A DNA stretch of 64,000 nt from Alkalitalea saponilacus. GTDB taxonomy: Bacteria; Bacteroidota; Bacteroidia; Bacteroidales; Marinilabiliaceae. Made by a program: the position numbers and the translations under genes. This document shows positions 19,270-29,681 of this stretch, one piece after another. Position 1 is the stretch's first letter. The number at the start of each line of letters is the position of its first letter. The DNA lies in the NCBI RefSeq assembly GCF_900168165.1, contig NZ_FUYV01000006.1, positions 62,001-126,000 on the forward strand, read 5' to 3'. The notes beneath the pieces are model-generated. The model was not told where the DNA came from and did not search any database. It saw only the letters and a list, made by a program, of their open reading frames with translations.

Positions 19270-22200
19270 ATGAATTATATAAAACGAATTTTTATTTCCT
19301 TGGTAGTAAGTTGCACTGCAGTAATAGGATGGGGGCAGCATCAAAGCGCTGGTGAAGACATCATTGTTACAGGCGTTGTGTATAGTGCAACAACTCTCCA
19401 GCCTATTGCTTTTGCCGATGTTTCATGCGGAAATTTTTCTTCTGATTTTTCCGGAATTGAGGGTGAGTTTTCAATTCGGGTAAGATCTTTGGAGGATGTT
19501 TTAACTTTTGAGTCATTAGGATATCACACTACTGACGTCGTGCTTGCCGGTCGTGATAATGTTGATGTTTATATGCAGGAGGTCTCCAACAAATCATTTC
19601 AACAGGCCACAAATGTCGGGTATTATAATATAAAAGAGGCCTATACTCCCCGATCATCTGCCTCAACAAACAGATTAAGCGAACGTTCAAAATCAGGAAA
19701 CACTTCTCCCGAAAAAGAGTTTGGGACATTTGCAGCCGGATTACAGATCAAAGAACGCACAGGGATAACCGGTATCGGGTCTGATCTGTTTTTACGTGGG
19801 TTTAATTCATTAAACGCTACAAACCAACCACTGATCATTGTGGATGGAATGATATATGACATCACTAATTATGGAAATCCTTTGATTGATGGATATCGAA
19901 CCAATCCCCTTGGAGGAATTGATCTTGGCGATATTGAAAATGTTACTGTTATCAGAGATGCTGTTCCAATTTATGGTGCAAAGGCTGCCAACGGTGTGAT
20001 ATTAATCACTACATCGCGAGCAAACCGACAGGCTACTAGTATTGATTTTCAAATGCATGGTGGAATCCATATGAAACCGGAGGTTTATCCGCTAATGAGT
20101 GCTGAGCAATATAAACCTTATCTCAGCGAAATGTTCCTTTCAGCCGGGTATACTCCGGGTGAAGTGTCTCAAATGCCATATTTTACAACCTCTCCTCAAC
20201 AAACCGGGTTTTATCGAATGAATAATGATATCAATTGGCAAAGAGAGGTTTTCAACCAGAGTTATTCATCAAATTATTCTCTTCGGATTAAAGGTGGTGA
20301 CGATGTTGCTCTATATTCGCTGGGAGTTGGTTATATGCATCAGGGAGGAATGGTTGAAGATTCAGATTTTTCAAGGTTTAATCTGAGGTTTAATTCAGAT
20401 ATTAATTTCTCACCACGTTTAACACTAAATTCCAACATTAGCTTTGTTTATAATGATAATGAAATAGGAGCTACAGGATACAATTCCCCTGATGATGTGG
20501 TTGCTCAGGCAAGATTGAAAGCGCCATTTATGCATCCATACATTATAAGTGAAGAAGGACGGGTAAGTGCTTTATTTGAAGACTATGATGGACTTGGGAT
20601 AAGCAATCCGTTGGCAATTCTTGATAATCATACTTTAAGAGGACAGAATTACAGATTTTTTGGCTCTTTTGATTTTAATTATCAGGTTAATGATAATTTG
20701 ACAATAAGCAATCTGATCGGGTTATCTTTTGATAAAGACAGGGAAACCTTGTTTATTCCCTCCCATGGGATAGAGCCGATTACAACTCCTCTGGGAACTA
20801 TTACCAATAAAATGGGAGCAAGAGTAATGCGACACATGGCTGTTAATAATGATTTTAGAGCTCTCTATAATAATAGATTTGGTTATGCGCATGGAATAAT
20901 GGCCGTGGCTGGAGTCAGAATGAATATAAATAACATTGAGGAAGATTGGGGCCGAGGGTACTCTTCTGCAAATGATAATTTGAGGACTTTATCTCATAGT
21001 TTAGGTGTATTAAGACAAAAGGGAGGATTTTCCGGAGCTTGGAACAGCTTAACAATGTATTTGTCCGGAGATTATGATTATAAGCATAAATACTTTTTAA
21101 ATTTAAGTATGGCCATTGATGGATCATCTCGTTTCGGTAGTGAAGCGGACGGTCTGGGTTTAATGGGATCTGTGTTTGGTTTCTTTCCATCCGTTGCAGG
21201 AGCCTGGTTGTTAACTTCTGAGCCATTCCTAAATGATGCCAATTCGCTTGATCTGCTTAAAGTAAGAGCCAGCTATGGAATGACAGGGAATGATGATATA
21301 GGTAATTACGCTGCCAAGCGTTATTATACAGCCTATAGCTTTTTGAGCTACCAAGGTATTGTGTTGGGTAATCTTTACAATCCAGAATTAAAATGGGAAA
21401 CCAATACGAAAATGAATGTTGGGATTGATTTTGCTGTATTTAGAGAGCGGTTTTCAGGTTCTGTCGACTTCTATCACAACAGAACACAGGATATGATTGA
21501 CTTTGTGCCTGCGTCCATATATAGTGGGTTCGATTATAAGATCATTAATGATGGGGAAATGACTACACAGGGGATGGATGTGTCTCTTAATGCTCGAATA
21601 CTGAACGGAGCCTTCAGATGGGATGCCGGCGTGACAATTGGAAAATACACCACAAATATTGAAAAGATTAATGGTGACAGAAAGATTACTGAGCTCTATG
21701 GAGCAAACATTTTAACGGAAGTTGGACAACCTCTTGGTGTTTTTTACGGATTTAGAACAAGTGGTGTTTATTCTTCTCAGGCAGATGCTGATAATGCCGG
21801 CCTTCAGGCATTGCTCCCAAACACACAGTTAATGCCTTTTCAGGCAGGTGATGTTATATTTCAGGATGTTGATAATAATGGGATTATTGATAATAATGAT
21901 ATGCAAATTATTGGAGATCCTACCCCCGATTTTTTTGGTGAGTTTAATTCACGGATGAGATGGAAAGATTTCACTCTTAATGCAGCTGTGTCATTTTCAG
22001 TTGGAGGAGATGTATATAACTATCAGCGTCGACAACTGGAGAGCATGAGTGGTTATGGAAACCAAACTAAAGCTGTAGTTAATCGCTGGCAATATGAAGG
22101 ACAGCAAACTAATATTCCACGCGCAAATTATAATGATGATATTGGTAACAGCAGATTCTCTGACAGATGGATCGAAGATGGCTCATTTGTTAGATTGCGA

Positions 22201-22413
22201 AATGTTACGCTTAGTTACAATGTGCCGTTCCGTCCATTTGGATTTCAAAGTGTTGAAGTTTATGCCTCAGGTAATAATCTGATAACTTTTACTGACTACA
22301 AAGGACTCGATCCGGTTTTTAGTGCAGGGGCTTCTCCCTTGCTACAGGGAATTGACCTTGGTATGTTGCCACATGCAACGTCATTTTTATTTGGTATTAA
22401 GATTGGTTTGTAA
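19270..22413 (+). CDS. SusC/RagA-type TonB-dependent outer membrane transporter (second)
   Basis: 1047 residues with a signal peptide ending near GWGQ. A carboxypeptidase-regulatory-like domain (IIVTGVVYSATTLQPIAFADV, GEFSIRVRSLEDVLTFESLGY) leads to a plug domain (FGTFAAGLQIKERTGITGIGS, DLFLRGFNSLNATNQPLIIVDG, VPIYGAKAANGVILITT) and a barrel. It pairs with the SusD-type gene 97 bp downstream. It is clearly diverged from the first SusC in the window: the plug is preceded by a longer polar linker (SSASTNRLSERSKSGNTSPE), so the two transporters probably take different RG-I products rather than being a recent duplication. Confidence 0.92.
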   Translation: MNYIKRIFISLVVSCTAVIGWGQHQSAGEDIIVTGVVYSATTLQPIAFADVSCGNFSSDFSGIEGEFSIRVRSLEDVLTFESLGYHTTDVVLAGRDNVDVYMQEVSNKSFQQATNVGYYNIKEAYTPRSSASTNRLSERSKSGNTSPEKEFGTFAAGLQIKERTGITGIGSDLFLRGFNSLNATNQPLIIVDGMIYDITNYGNPLIDGYRTNPLGGIDLGDIENVTVIRDAVPIYGAKAANGVILITTSRANRQATSIDFQMHGGIHMKPEVYPLMSAEQYKPYLSEMFLSAGYTPGEVSQMPYFTTSPQQTGFYRMNNDINWQREVFNQSYSSNYSLRIKGGDDVALYSLGVGYMHQGGMVEDSDFSRFNLRFNSDINFSPRLTLNSNISFVYNDNEIGATGYNSPDDVVAQARLKAPFMHPYIISEEGRVSALFEDYDGLGISNPLAILDNHTLRGQNYRFFGSFDFNYQVNDNLTISNLIGLSFDKDRETLFIPSHGIEPITTPLGTITNKMGARVMRHMAVNNDFRALYNNRFGYAHGIMAVAGVRMNINNIEEDWGRGYSSANDNLRTLSHSLGVLRQKGGFSGAWNSLTMYLSGDYDYKHKYFLNLSMAIDGSSRFGSEADGLGLMGSVFGFFPSVAGAWLLTSEPFLNDANSLDLLKVRASYGMTGNDDIGNYAAKRYYTAYSFLSYQGIVLGNLYNPELKWETNTKMNVGIDFAVFRERFSGSVDFYHNRTQDMIDFVPASIYSGFDYKIINDGEMTTQGMDVSLNARILNGAFRWDAGVTIGKYTTNIEKINGDRKITELYGANILTEVGQPLGVFYGFRTSGVYSSQADADNAGLQALLPNTQLMPFQAGDVIFQDVDNNGIIDNNDMQIIGDPTPDFFGEFNSRMRWKDFTLNAAVSFSVGGDVYNYQRRQLESMSGYGNQTKAVVNRWQYEGQQTNIPRANYNDDIGNSRFSDRWIEDGSFVRLRNVTLSYNVPFRPFGFQSVEVYASGNNLITFTDYKGLDPVFSAGASPLLQGIDLGMLPHATSFLFGIKIGL

Positions 22414-22510
22414 CGAAACGATGATCAGTATATAGAAATGCAAATGCAATAGTTTGAGTTTTGACTGAAATATTGCAAAGAGTGCATTAAACATATAAAA
22501 AATAACAGGG

Positions 22511-24352
22511 ATGAAGAGAATAAAAATAATATTTGGAGCAGTTCTTACATCAATATTTATTTTAGGGCTATCTGGTTGTAAAGATTTGCTTGAGGTAGAG
22601 CCAGATGATGTACTCACCGATGGTCAGTTTTATAGAGACATATATGATGCAGATGCAGCCATCAGAGGATTGTATGGCAAATTGATTGATTTGGCTCCTC
22701 AGTACGTGATTCTAAATGAATTGCGTGCAGACTTAATGGATGTGACTTTTAATTCCGATCACTATTTAAGAGAAATAGCAAATCATGAGGATGTCTCTAA
22801 TGACAACCCTTGGGTTAATCCGGCTCCATTTTTTTCGCTAATCAATGATTGCAATAGTGTCATCAGCAATTTTAAAACCATGTTGGAGAAAAACCGAATT
22901 AGCCGTGAAGCATACGAACCTCGAGTTTCTGATGCCATAGCTTTGCGCTCCTGGTTATATATGCAGTTGGCAATTCATTATGGTGAAGTGCCTTATATAA
23001 CTCAATCCATTGAGAAAGTTGATGATTTAAGTAAAATTGAAAGAGGAGAATTTCCTGTATTGGGAATTGAGGAAATGATGGCTGTTTTGTTAACAGAAAT
23101 GGAGTCTGTTCCTTATAAAGGAATTTATACAGATGAATCTCTCTTTCGCGTTATAGATGGCTTCCATACCCGCACTATGTTCATAGATAAGGAATATCTT
23201 CTGGGAGAATTGCATTTATGGAATGGAAACTATGTTGCTGCAGCGTCATATTTTAAAAGTATTATGGAGCGATCTGCAGGATACAACCCCTTCGATCAAT
23301 ATAAATTACCATACAGGGACAATGCACAGCCCGCAAATCCAGGTACAAGTAGGTACACCAGCGGATATTTGCGTTTTTTTGATGAGGACTTGAACAGTGT
23401 TGTTAATTTTTGGCCAATGATGTTTCAAGACTATGGTACCGCTAACTATTTCGGTGAATGGTTGTGGGTGATGTATTTTCACCAAGACTACAAGCCTAGT
23501 CCTTTCTTTGATCTTTTTTCGTATCAAAATGGCGAGTATCTTTTGCAGCCTTCTCAGAAAATAATAGATGATTGGAACAGTCAGATACAGGGGAATCAAT
23601 TTACAGGCGATTTCAGAGGATCAATTGAAGATATTTTTGAAAATAAAGGCTCATATGATATGATAGGCGGGAATCCGGTTATAACAAAATATATAGCCGA
23701 ATATGATGATTTGAACTCTCTTTCACGTCCGGGAAAATGGTTCTTATGGCGGGCTGGAAGTTTGCATTTGCGATATGTAGAAGCAGCTAATCGCGCCGGC
23801 CAACATTTTTTGGCCTGGACGCTACTTAATAACGGAGTGCGGGCTAATTATCCGGGATCCGACAGGCTTCCCGGACATGACTTTACCCATAGAAATGTGT
23901 CATATCTTACCGATGCTTTTGGAAACATCATTTATGATTTGGAAATCAATGGAAATGATACTACCTTTTATATGACCAACTTATCACATCCATTCGATTT
24001 TGATGCACGTCAAACAACAGCCGCTCAAATTCCACCTTTGTACCGCGGCGATTGGCACAGAGGTATAGGAGTGAGGGGACGTGTAAGCCTTTCCAATTTG
24101 GTTATTGGAGAAGATGATCCGGTGCTCGAAAGGCTCGAAGATTATATAATCGATGAAAGTGCCAGAGAGCTTGCATTTGAAGGACAGAGATGGGCCGACT
24201 TGGTTCGTATTGCCATTAGAAGAGGCGATAATGGTTTCTTGGCCAATAAAATTGCTGAACGTTTTGAAGCAGTTGGTGACTATGGAAGTGCCAGCAGGGT
24301 TCGCGAAAAATTAATGGTTAGAGAAAACTGGTTTTTGCCAATAGTTGATTGA
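22511..24352 (+). CDS. SusD/RagB-family glycan-binding lipoprotein (second)
   Basis: The 613-residue protein has a lipobox LSGC (Cys23), then KDLLEVEPDDVLTDGQFYRDIYDADAAIRGLYG, the usual SusD N-terminal helix pattern. The family C-terminal motif appears as ARELAFEGQRWADLVRIA at about residues 555-572, ending REKLMVRENWFLPIVD. It is about 110 residues longer than the first SusD; the extra length lies mainly in the middle (about 260-460). It is the partner of the second SusC and lies 142 bp upstream of the T9SS-exported protein. Confidence 0.92.
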   Translation: MKRIKIIFGAVLTSIFILGLSGCKDLLEVEPDDVLTDGQFYRDIYDADAAIRGLYGKLIDLAPQYVILNELRADLMDVTFNSDHYLREIANHEDVSNDNPWVNPAPFFSLINDCNSVISNFKTMLEKNRISREAYEPRVSDAIALRSWLYMQLAIHYGEVPYITQSIEKVDDLSKIERGEFPVLGIEEMMAVLLTEMESVPYKGIYTDESLFRVIDGFHTRTMFIDKEYLLGELHLWNGNYVAAASYFKSIMERSAGYNPFDQYKLPYRDNAQPANPGTSRYTSGYLRFFDEDLNSVVNFWPMMFQDYGTANYFGEWLWVMYFHQDYKPSPFFDLFSYQNGEYLLQPSQKIIDDWNSQIQGNQFTGDFRGSIEDIFENKGSYDMIGGNPVITKYIAEYDDLNSLSRPGKWFLWRAGSLHLRYVEAANRAGQHFLAWTLLNNGVRANYPGSDRLPGHDFTHRNVSYLTDAFGNIIYDLEINGNDTTFYMTNLSHPFDFDARQTTAAQIPPLYRGDWHRGIGVRGRVSLSNLVIGEDDPVLERLEDYIIDESARELAFEGQRWADLVRIAIRRGDNGFLANKIAERFEAVGDYGSASRVREKLMVRENWFLPIVD

Positions 24353-24494
24353 CTTATAGTGGATATTGATGTATCTTAATATAATGCAAAATGTGATCCT
24401 CCGGAATTGTTTTTCGGTCTCTTAAAACATAGATCCCCGAATCTCTAAATTGATTCAGCTGATTAATAAATTGTTAAATTTCAAAATCGTTGTT

Positions 24495-27440
24495 ATGAAA
24501 AATCTTTATTCTAAAAGTGCCAAAGTGTTAGCTTTGGTCACATTTATGTGTTTTACCGGATTGCAGGTTAATGCACAAGAAAATCTTAATACTTATTGGC
24601 GAGGAACTGTAAGTACAGATGCTACAGATGTTCAGAATTGGGATCCCCAAACATGGATTGAAGGAAGACATGTAAATGTTGGCCATGTTGGAACATATGC
24701 TGATCCGGCAAACCCCAATTTTCCTGTAATTACAGGAAATGAGAACATTACCATTCTTAATCTTGCAATTGGAGAGCCTTTCCATTTTATCGAAGAAGAC
24801 GAAGACGGGGAGCCTACCGGAGTTGAGGATGGCCCGCATGATGGTGGAAAGTTAACTTTGTCGCTTGATGATGGTTTCGTTTTTTATCAAGATGGAGGGG
24901 GGCATACAGAAGCTGGAGGAACTCTTATAATTTCTTCTGGTGAATTCAACCATCGTCGAAACTATATGCTTAATAAATCTAATGAAGCAACCCTGATTGT
25001 TAATGGTACCGGGAGAGCTTTTTTTAGAGACCACCTGGGAATGGGAAATGAGACAACAATTGGTGGTAAAGTTTATATTCAAGATGATGGAGAAGTGGAA
25101 GTGCGTGATGCAAATAAACTAATAAGATTTACTCCTCCTCACAGTTTAATGACAATTACCGATAATGGACGATTAATTTTAGCAGGAAATTCACTTGGTT
25201 ATGGAAGTCAGGTAGATGCTGGAAGTATAACCGGTGGCGATGATTTTTTTATCCATTATTATTATGAGCCGGTAGCTAATAAAACATATTTTGTAGCAAA
25301 ACCAGAAAGTACTGTTTTGGCCTACTTTACCGATCGTTTGCCTGAAAGAGCAGAATCGTTGGTTGCAGGAGAGGCTGGTCCAGAAATTGCTGTTGAAATG
25401 AGTGATTTTGTTGCTACAGCAACAAATTTTGAGTGGAAATATGGAACTACCTCCGGTGGTCCTTATGACAATGTTTTAGGAAGTTCATCAGAATCAAGTG
25501 TAGTAACTCCAGTTTTTTCAGGTAGTGGAACATTTTATCTTGTTTGTGAAGTGACTACCCCTTCGGGGACTATAGTTTCAAATGAGTTGTTATTTATAGT
25601 AGGTTCTGATAAGTTAAGCTTTTCACCAGATTTAACGCAATATATTCGTGGTAGTCAAACGGGAATTCCTATTACTGTATCATCATCCGCAGGAGAAATT
25701 ACATCAGGTGAATGGAAGTGGAGCCAAACTCCAGGTATGGGACATCAATCATTTGATCCTGCGCAGACAAGTGTAGAGTTTGCTCCAGATTTTGAGAGTG
25801 TTGGAGAATATTTTATTTTGTTTGAAGGTGTGGTTGATGGTGTAACCGAAGTAAGTCAGGAGATTCGCATTGTTAAGCAAGCTTGGAATGCAGGTGCATT
25901 GAATATTACCTGGACTGGTGCTATTGATGAGGATTATCACAAAATGGCAAACTGGTCACCTTTGGCATATCCCCACAGAAATAATGTTATTGTTCCTGTT
26001 GATGTTCCTCATTGGCCAGTGTTCTCTCACGGTGTGGATACCATCTTTGGTGGTAGTGCCATACATTATAGAGAACCTGTAATGGATGGTGAAACTGTAG
26101 TGGAAGAGGCAATATGGGCTAAGTTGATCGTTAGGGGCAGCGAAACAGATTCCTTAAAGTGGAGAGGAAATACTTGGGGCTTAAGAGGTGAATTACTTAT
26201 TGAATCTGGAGTATTTGTAAAAGATCAGGATTTATTACGTATGGACGCTAATAGTTCCAGATTAACTGTTACTGGTAACGGTGTAGCTATTTTTAATCAA
26301 TGGGGTAGTTTTGACAATAACACTCTTAACATGGGTGAATCAGATAATCCAACTAGAGGTGGACAGGTAACTGTTTCTGGAAATGGAAAAATTTATTTTC
26401 ATCCAGCACAAATACACCGACTTACTACTAATCCAGATGCTGAGTATTCAAGATTTCATTTAAGCGATAATGCACAAATGATGTTTCAGGGAGAATACTT
26501 AACGGGCGTCGCAAATTATATTGCCTATAATCGGATTATTATTCCTGAAGAACACGAATTTATTAATTTGTATGATCAAATAACCGATTATACTTATTTA
26601 ATGGCTCGTAATCTTAACGATTTTGCCATTGAGCAAACAGGTATGTTTATTATGCCTATCCTTACCGATTCTGAGGTGTTAACTTTAGTGAATACCGATG
26701 GTTTAAGTGAGTTCACATGGAAACATAGTCATAGCCCATTTGGTCCTTGGGAACCATTTGCTCCTGCAGTTGCTGGCGATGCAGTTACCGTTCAATTCGA
26801 GAACATTGGTGAATATTACGTAGTTGCTGAAGCTGGTGATGGAACACTTTCATCTAACACATTGATGTTCCGCATTATTGATTTTGCAGTGGAAATTGAT
26901 GAAGACGGTGGAGCTTACACGTTATCTGTTGAATTACCTGAAGGAATGACTGGTTTAGGATGGCAGTACAAGTTGGTTGAAAGTTCTGAATATGAGGTGT
27001 TTGGGCAGGCTGGAACTGAGGTGACATACTTGGTTGACCCATTTGACTTTATGGTAAGCGACGGAGTATTCCACGTAACTTATTTAGGAGTTATGACGGA
27101 TGATGCCGGACAAGATGTACAATTGTTAGCAGTACCAGTTACTGTAACCATCGCCGATGGAGATCTTGTTTCTGTAGTACTCGGACAACATTCAACTTCA
27201 TTAGGTAAAGTGAAATCCTTGAATTTGGGAGTATATCCGAATCCAAACAATGGAACTTTCACTTTAAATGCTGGAGCGGATTCATACCTTGTTGAAGTAA
27301 TTGATATGAATGGAGTAGTTGTTGTCTCCAGAAAAGTTTCTGGTGATGGACAATCAATTACCATTAATCAAAAAGGTATATTCATGGTAAAAGTAACTTC
27401 AGCCAATGGCGTAGGAGTTTCTCGTGTAATCGTTAAATAA
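24495..27440 (+). CDS. T9SS-exported multidomain surface protein of unknown function
   Basis: The frame opens at 24450, but ATG 24495 gives a clean signal peptide (MKNLYSKSAKVLALVTFMC to VNAQ); 981 residues. Two related halves can be seen: each begins with a tryptophan motif (TYWRGTVSTDATDVQNWDP; ITWTGAIDEDYHKMANWSP), followed by a beta-rich solenoid-like stretch (LTLSLDDGFVFYQDGGG; SRLTVTGNGVAIFNQWG) and an Ig-like segment (FEWKYGTTSGGPYDNV; FTWKHSHSPFGPWEPF). The end is a T9SS type A sorting domain: LGVYPNPNNGTFTLNAG, VEVIDMNGVVV, GIFMVKVTSANGVGVSRVIVK. No catalytic motif was recognised. As the last gene of the SusCD operon, it may bind or present glycan at the surface. Confidence 0.72.
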   Translation: MKNLYSKSAKVLALVTFMCFTGLQVNAQENLNTYWRGTVSTDATDVQNWDPQTWIEGRHVNVGHVGTYADPANPNFPVITGNENITILNLAIGEPFHFIEEDEDGEPTGVEDGPHDGGKLTLSLDDGFVFYQDGGGHTEAGGTLIISSGEFNHRRNYMLNKSNEATLIVNGTGRAFFRDHLGMGNETTIGGKVYIQDDGEVEVRDANKLIRFTPPHSLMTITDNGRLILAGNSLGYGSQVDAGSITGGDDFFIHYYYEPVANKTYFVAKPESTVLAYFTDRLPERAESLVAGEAGPEIAVEMSDFVATATNFEWKYGTTSGGPYDNVLGSSSESSVVTPVFSGSGTFYLVCEVTTPSGTIVSNELLFIVGSDKLSFSPDLTQYIRGSQTGIPITVSSSAGEITSGEWKWSQTPGMGHQSFDPAQTSVEFAPDFESVGEYFILFEGVVDGVTEVSQEIRIVKQAWNAGALNITWTGAIDEDYHKMANWSPLAYPHRNNVIVPVDVPHWPVFSHGVDTIFGGSAIHYREPVMDGETVVEEAIWAKLIVRGSETDSLKWRGNTWGLRGELLIESGVFVKDQDLLRMDANSSRLTVTGNGVAIFNQWGSFDNNTLNMGESDNPTRGGQVTVSGNGKIYFHPAQIHRLTTNPDAEYSRFHLSDNAQMMFQGEYLTGVANYIAYNRIIIPEEHEFINLYDQITDYTYLMARNLNDFAIEQTGMFIMPILTDSEVLTLVNTDGLSEFTWKHSHSPFGPWEPFAPAVAGDAVTVQFENIGEYYVVAEAGDGTLSSNTLMFRIIDFAVEIDEDGGAYTLSVELPEGMTGLGWQYKLVESSEYEVFGQAGTEVTYLVDPFDFMVSDGVFHVTYLGVMTDDAGQDVQLLAVPVTVTIADGDLVSVVLGQHSTSLGKVKSLNLGVYPNPNNGTFTLNAGADSYLVEVIDMNGVVVVSRKVSGDGQSITINQKGIFMVKVTSANGVGVSRVIVK

Positions 27441-27485
27441 ATTCAATCATTGAATTTATGAGCATTAATTAAGTTCATATAAGCA

Positions 27486-27530
27486 AATAGCATCTTTCAC
27501 GGAGTACCGTGAAAGATGCTATTCTTTTTT
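27486..27530 (+). terminator. Strong terminator closing the fasciclin/SusCD operon
   Basis: A perfect 17-bp stem (AATAGCATCTTTCACGG and its complement) with an AGTA loop is followed by C and T6. It lies 46 bp after the T9SS protein stop codon and separates the uptake operon from the lyase genes. Confidence 0.93.
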
Positions 27531-27736
27531 AAAAGGTTATTAGTTTATTTATCGTTTGTTTTACAATTCTTTTTTAAGTTTCATTTAACTCATGTCTTAT
27601 TAGACGAATCAGAAGGATTGATTTCTACCCAATTTTTTATCCCTTCAACGTTTTCACATTAAAAGCCTTACTTAATTGCCCAATTGTTTAGATGGAGAAG
27701 TAGTGTCGTGCTGAAATATTTTAAACACCAACTGTT

Positions 27737-29581
27737 ATGAGGCTTTATATTATTTTTATTTTAATTCTGGTATCAACATCATCTCTATGTTCCCAGATGC
27801 GTGTTGAAAATCTTAATCGTGGATTGGTTGCTGTCAGACAACATGATGGGTATTATTTAAAATGGCGACTACTGGGCAATGAACCTTATAATACTTCTTT
27901 TGACATTTATCGTAATAATAAAAAAATTAACGATCGGCCAATCGCCGACGTAACTTCTTATTTTGACTCCATTGCAGCGCTTAACAGCGATTATAAAGTT
28001 AAAGCAATAATTGACGATTTGGAAACTGAAATGTCTTCTTCTTCATTTATTATCAATAACACCCAAGGAGAAAATGCCGGTTTTTTTGATATTCCATTAA
28101 GACAACCTTCAGAGGGAATTCATGGTGGAAAGTATTTTGCCAATGATGCAAGTGTTGGCGATTTAACCGGAGATGGAAATTATGAAATTGTTGTGAGTTG
28201 GAGTCCAAATAATGCGAGGGACAATTCGCATCGCGGAATATCAGATAATGTGTTGTTGGATGCATATACGCTTAATGGTGAGTTTTTATGGAGGATTGAT
28301 TTGGGTCCAAACATTCGTGCAGGAGCTCATTATACCCAGTTTTTAGTTTTTGATTTGGATGGTAATGGCCGTTCAGAAATCATGGTAAAAACTGCGCCCG
28401 GAAGCCGGGATGGAAAGGGGAATTTTTTAAGTAAAGGATCGGCCGCAGATGCTGATCATTCAATTGAATACAGAAATCGTTCAGGATATATACTTGAAGG
28501 GCCAGAATATATTACAGTTTTTGATGGACTTACAGGAGTTGAATTGGCAACAGCTGATTATTGGCCACTTCGTGGAAATGTTTCCGACTGGGGAGACAGC
28601 TATGGAAACAGAGTGGATCGATTCAATGCCACCATTGCTTATTTGGATGGAGAGCGGCCAAGTGCAGTTTTTCAAAGAGGTTATTACACCAGAATGACAC
28701 TGGCTGCATGGGATTGGCGCGATGGAAAATTAAGTTTGAGATGGACTTTCGATTCTGATGATGCCGGTCATGAGCAATATGCCGGACAAGGAAATCATTC
28801 AATACATGTGATAGATGCTAATAATGATGGTCGCCATGATATAGTAACTGGTTCGGCCGTCATAGGATCAGACGGAACAGGTATGCATACCACCGGTATG
28901 GGACATGGAGATGCCACACATGTTACTTACATGATAAAAGATCACCCTTACCCACAGATTTTTATGCCACATGAGTCGGGTGGTCATGGGGTTTCTTTAA
29001 GGCATGCCAATAGTGGCGAAATTATTTTTAATCATCGCAACCCCAATGATGTAGGTCGCGGTGTGGGTGCTGAAATTGATCCGGAAATTCCGGGATTTCA
29101 TTTTTGGGGTACTCACCGACTTGGACTATTTGATATAAATGGAGATGTAGTAGGGGATGTGCCAAATTCAATGAACTTTATAATTTGGTGGGATGGTGAC
29201 TTAAGTCGGGAATTAATGAACCGAAATAGAATTGATAAATGGAGTATAAGAAATAATAGTTCGACACGACTATTAACGGCAGAGGGTGCCAGATCAATAA
29301 ATGGCACCAAAGCAACGCCCGTTTTGCAGGCTGATTTGTTTGGTGACTGGCGTGAAGAGGTTGTTCTGCTTAGGGAAGACGGTCAGGCTTTGAGGGTTTA
29401 CACGACAACAATACCTACTATTCATAAGCTATACACCTTTATGCACGATCCTGTTTACCGTGTTGCAATATCATGGCAAAACTCATCATATAATCAACCT
29501 CCACATCCCGGGTTTTATGTTGCTACGGATATGGACTTTCCTCCACCGATACCAAATGTTGTGATTATTGATCAAAGGTAG
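27737..29581 (+). CDS. Rhamnogalacturonan lyase, PL11 (first)
   Basis: The 614-residue protein has a signal peptide ending near LCSQ. The sequence follows PL11 (YesW/YesX-type) throughout: MRVENLNRGLVAVRQHDGYYLKWRLLGNEP at the N-terminus and repeated calcium-type aspartate loops of the propeller (VGDLTGDGNYEIVV, VFDLDGNGRSEIMVKTAPG, VIDANNDGRHDIVTG). Also present are NRVDRFNA, FQRGYYTRM, HESGGHGVSL, DLFGDWREEV and a closing SWQNSSYNQPPHPGFY. PL11 enzymes cleave the RG-I backbone by beta-elimination. The catalytic domain fills the protein and there is no T9SS domain, so it is probably periplasmic. It starts 207 bp after the terminator; no copy of the shared operator was found there. A tandem paralogue follows 100 bp downstream. 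Confidence 0.93.
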   Translation: MRLYIIFILILVSTSSLCSQMRVENLNRGLVAVRQHDGYYLKWRLLGNEPYNTSFDIYRNNKKINDRPIADVTSYFDSIAALNSDYKVKAIIDDLETEMSSSSFIINNTQGENAGFFDIPLRQPSEGIHGGKYFANDASVGDLTGDGNYEIVVSWSPNNARDNSHRGISDNVLLDAYTLNGEFLWRIDLGPNIRAGAHYTQFLVFDLDGNGRSEIMVKTAPGSRDGKGNFLSKGSAADADHSIEYRNRSGYILEGPEYITVFDGLTGVELATADYWPLRGNVSDWGDSYGNRVDRFNATIAYLDGERPSAVFQRGYYTRMTLAAWDWRDGKLSLRWTFDSDDAGHEQYAGQGNHSIHVIDANNDGRHDIVTGSAVIGSDGTGMHTTGMGHGDATHVTYMIKDHPYPQIFMPHESGGHGVSLRHANSGEIIFNHRNPNDVGRGVGAEIDPEIPGFHFWGTHRLGLFDINGDVVGDVPNSMNFIIWWDGDLSRELMNRNRIDKWSIRNNSSTRLLTAEGARSINGTKATPVLQADLFGDWREEVVLLREDGQALRVYTTTIPTIHKLYTFMHDPVYRVAISWQNSSYNQPPHPGFYVATDMDFPPPIPNVVIIDQR

Positions 29582-29681
29582 GTCTTATTGTTAATCAGCT
29601 TTAAATCCCAAACTATTAATCATGAAGCCCCAATCCTAAAGAAGATTTATTGTAAAATTGGTTTAATTTAAGTTTCTAGAA